From NCBI GenBank assembly GCA_964603125.1, contig CAZRUA010000145.1, forward strand, positions 1 through 6,862: a DNA stretch of 6,862 nt, written 5' to 3'. How positions within the stretch are numbered: the stretch's first letter is position 1; each line of letters opens with the position of its first letter. The DNA is from CAZRUA01 sp964603125 (GTDB taxonomy: Bacteria > Bacteroidota > Bacteroidia > B-17B0 > Aurantibacillaceae). Under the pieces are notes generated by a model that was given only the letters and a program-made list of their open reading frames with translations, was not told the origin of the DNA and ran no database searches. The translations under genes were made by a program, and so were the position numbers. Below, piece by piece: positions 6,235 through 6,862 of the stretch.

Positions 6235-6678
6235 TTAAACCGTATTTAAGGCAGTATTTTTCTCACCAAGAGACATACTGCCTTTTTTATTATCAAATAA
6301 CCACTCAAAGGCCGCATTATAATTTGTAAATACCTTAGTTGGAATAATAGGTTTATAAAAAGTTAAATAAAAATTTGTCATAATTTTCTCACCTAAATTT
6401 CTTGCTACGAAAGCCCTCTTTTCAATAGGTGCAACAACTTCTAACTTCCTAACCAATTTCTTAGCTTCTGGTGTAAGGCTCACAAAACCATTAGAATCAA
6501 CTATTAATTTAAGTTTTTCACCCTTCGAAAGTGTTTTTAATGCTTCAAAGTTTTCCATGTGATCAACTTCAGTAACTTCAACCTTTGATAAATAAGTGTA
6601 ATGAACAACTCCATTTAAAAGCACACGAAATCTTACAGTTTTTGTAAATAATTCCTGAGTATATCCCTGATTAACCAT
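6235..6678 (-). CDS. Hypothetical protein, 147 residues, possible STAS/SpoIIAA-like fold
   Basis: I do not recognise this protein with certainty. It is a soluble, basic-acidic mixed alpha/beta protein with no signal peptide or membrane segment. The N-terminal half alternates strand-like stretches (FRVLLNGVVHYTYL at 17-30, KLKLIVDSNG at 55-64). Residues 70-100 look helical (TPEAKKLVRKLE, then AFVARNLGEK), and the segment 115-127 ends in AAFEWL. The pattern of a strand reading LIVD, a Ser/Thr turn, a long helix and a final F-x(5)-A-x-x-WL motif recalls small STAS/SpoIIAA-like proteins of Bacteroidota that carry a C-terminal A-x-x-WL motif; this is a fold impression, not a proven match. The ATG at 6678 is the only good start. 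The stop lies 5 bases from that of the convergent receptor gene, and the C-terminal tail is encoded by the terminator hairpin. No functional link to the thiamine genes is apparent. Confidence 0.7.
   Translation of the reverse strand: MVNQGYTQELFTKTVRFRVLLNGVVHYTYLSKVEVTEVDHMENFEALKTLSKGEKLKLIVDSNGFVSLTPEAKKLVRKLEVVAPIEKRAFVARNLGEKIMTNFYLTFYKPIIPTKVFTNYNAAFEWLFDNKKGSMSLGEKNTALNTV
6248..6288 (+). terminator. Rho-independent terminator of the receptor gene
   Basis: A perfect ten-pair stem (AAGGCAGTAT 6248-6257 with ATACTGCCTT 6275-6284) encloses a 17-base loop and ends in a run of T through 6288. It begins 18 bases after the receptor stop codon. The same bases encode the last residues of the convergent minus-strand gene. 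Reading the other way the stem is followed by TTAAATACGG, a poor U-run, so it should act mainly on the plus strand. Confidence 0.85.
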
Positions 6679-6729
6679 AGATATAAAAAAGTAAAAGTTA
6701 GGTTTAGATAGTAACAGTATTCTGTACCA

Positions 6730-6737
6730 TAAATATA
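6730..6737 (-). promoter_or_regulatory. Possible -7 element for the 147-residue gene
   Basis: On the minus strand TATATTTA resembles TAnnTTTG and would start transcription near 6722, some 45 bases before the ATG at 6678. No TTG -33 partner is found at the right distance, so the call is weak. Confidence 0.22.
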
Positions 6738-6811
6738 TGAAATATTTCTAATTGAAGGAGTAAATGATATAAAACAACGATGTAATTACCGTCCTTAGAT
6801 AAATTTATATC

Positions 6812-6850
6812 AAAAAAAAATCCTCCAAGTTATTCACAAGGAGGATTTTT
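6812..6850. terminator. Terminator-like hairpin with A/T-run flanks at right edge
   Basis: TCCTCC (6821-6826) pairs with GGAGGA (6840-6845). The flanking A-run (nine A, 6812-6820) and T-run (6846-6850) extend the stem to eleven pairs and supply U-runs in both directions. The loop is 13 bases. No plus-strand gene ends before it, so it most likely terminates a minus-strand gene lying to the right of the window. A TAA in the minus reading at 6851-6849 could be that gene's stop, but too few bases remain to call a coding region. Bases 6679-6811 hold only the leader of the 147-residue gene. Confidence 0.7.
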
Positions 6851-6862
6851 AAAATTGGCGTC

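Noticed and set aside
6755..6772. Shine-Dalgarno-like AAGGAG followed by ATG at 6764 on the plus strand
   Set aside because: The frame is ATG-ATA-TAA, two codons long, and no other reading in 6679-6811 gives a believable gene.
6849..6862. Possible 3' end of a minus-strand gene entering from the right
   Set aside because: Only three codons before a TAA fit in the window, too little to support a coding call, although the adjacent terminator suggests such a gene.
1..6862. CRISPR arrays, insertion sequences, tRNA or rRNA genes, attachment sites
   Set aside because: No regularly spaced repeats, transposase-like reading frames, terminal inverted repeats or cloverleaf sequences were seen on either strand.

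Overview
The window looks like a stretch of low-GC chromosome from a member of the Bacteroidota (Flavobacteriia or a nearby class). Four things point there: A/T-rich leaders with few Shine-Dalgarno sequences, -7 promoter elements of the TAnnTTTG type, a SusC/OmpR-style TonB-dependent receptor with an N-terminal carboxypeptidase-regulatory-like domain, and a bacterial geranylgeranylglyceryl phosphate synthase. No mobile element, CRISPR array, tRNA or rRNA is visible.

Layout. Bases 1-476 (minus strand) hold the N-terminal part of S-adenosylhomocysteine hydrolase (ahcY), which runs off the left edge. Diverging from it is a tight plus-strand gene run: a Sfp-type 4'-phosphopantetheinyl transferase (569-1144), a geranylgeranylglyceryl phosphate synthase (about 1148-1858, probably starting at CTG), a degenerate ThiE/TenI-like protein (1888-2520), a PnuC/PnuT-family vitamin transporter (2525-3073) and a NadR-like P-loop kinase that overlaps it (3049-3585). 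A TPP (thiamine pyrophosphate) riboswitch with its own promoter follows (3590-3731) and leads into a TonB-dependent outer-membrane receptor (3776-6229). A strong intrinsic terminator follows the receptor and lies inside the 3' end of a convergent, unrecognised 147-residue gene (6235-6678, minus). The right edge has a second terminator-like hairpin (6812-6850), probably serving a gene outside the window.

How the genes may work together. The receptor is very likely a thiamine-type outer-membrane transporter repressed by TPP. The neighbouring PnuC-family permease and NadR-like kinase look like an import-and-trap pair: facilitated diffusion across the inner membrane, then phosphorylation. Sequence family alone suggests nicotinamide riboside as substrate. 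The riboswitch and the ThiE-like neighbour suggest thiamine. This conflict is the most interesting point here, because the thiamine reading would make the NadR-like protein a thiamine kinase, which I do not know to be described. The upstream phosphopantetheinyl transferase and prenylglyceryl phosphate synthase concern carrier-protein activation and ether-type lipid synthesis, and seem to share the transcript without sharing the pathway.
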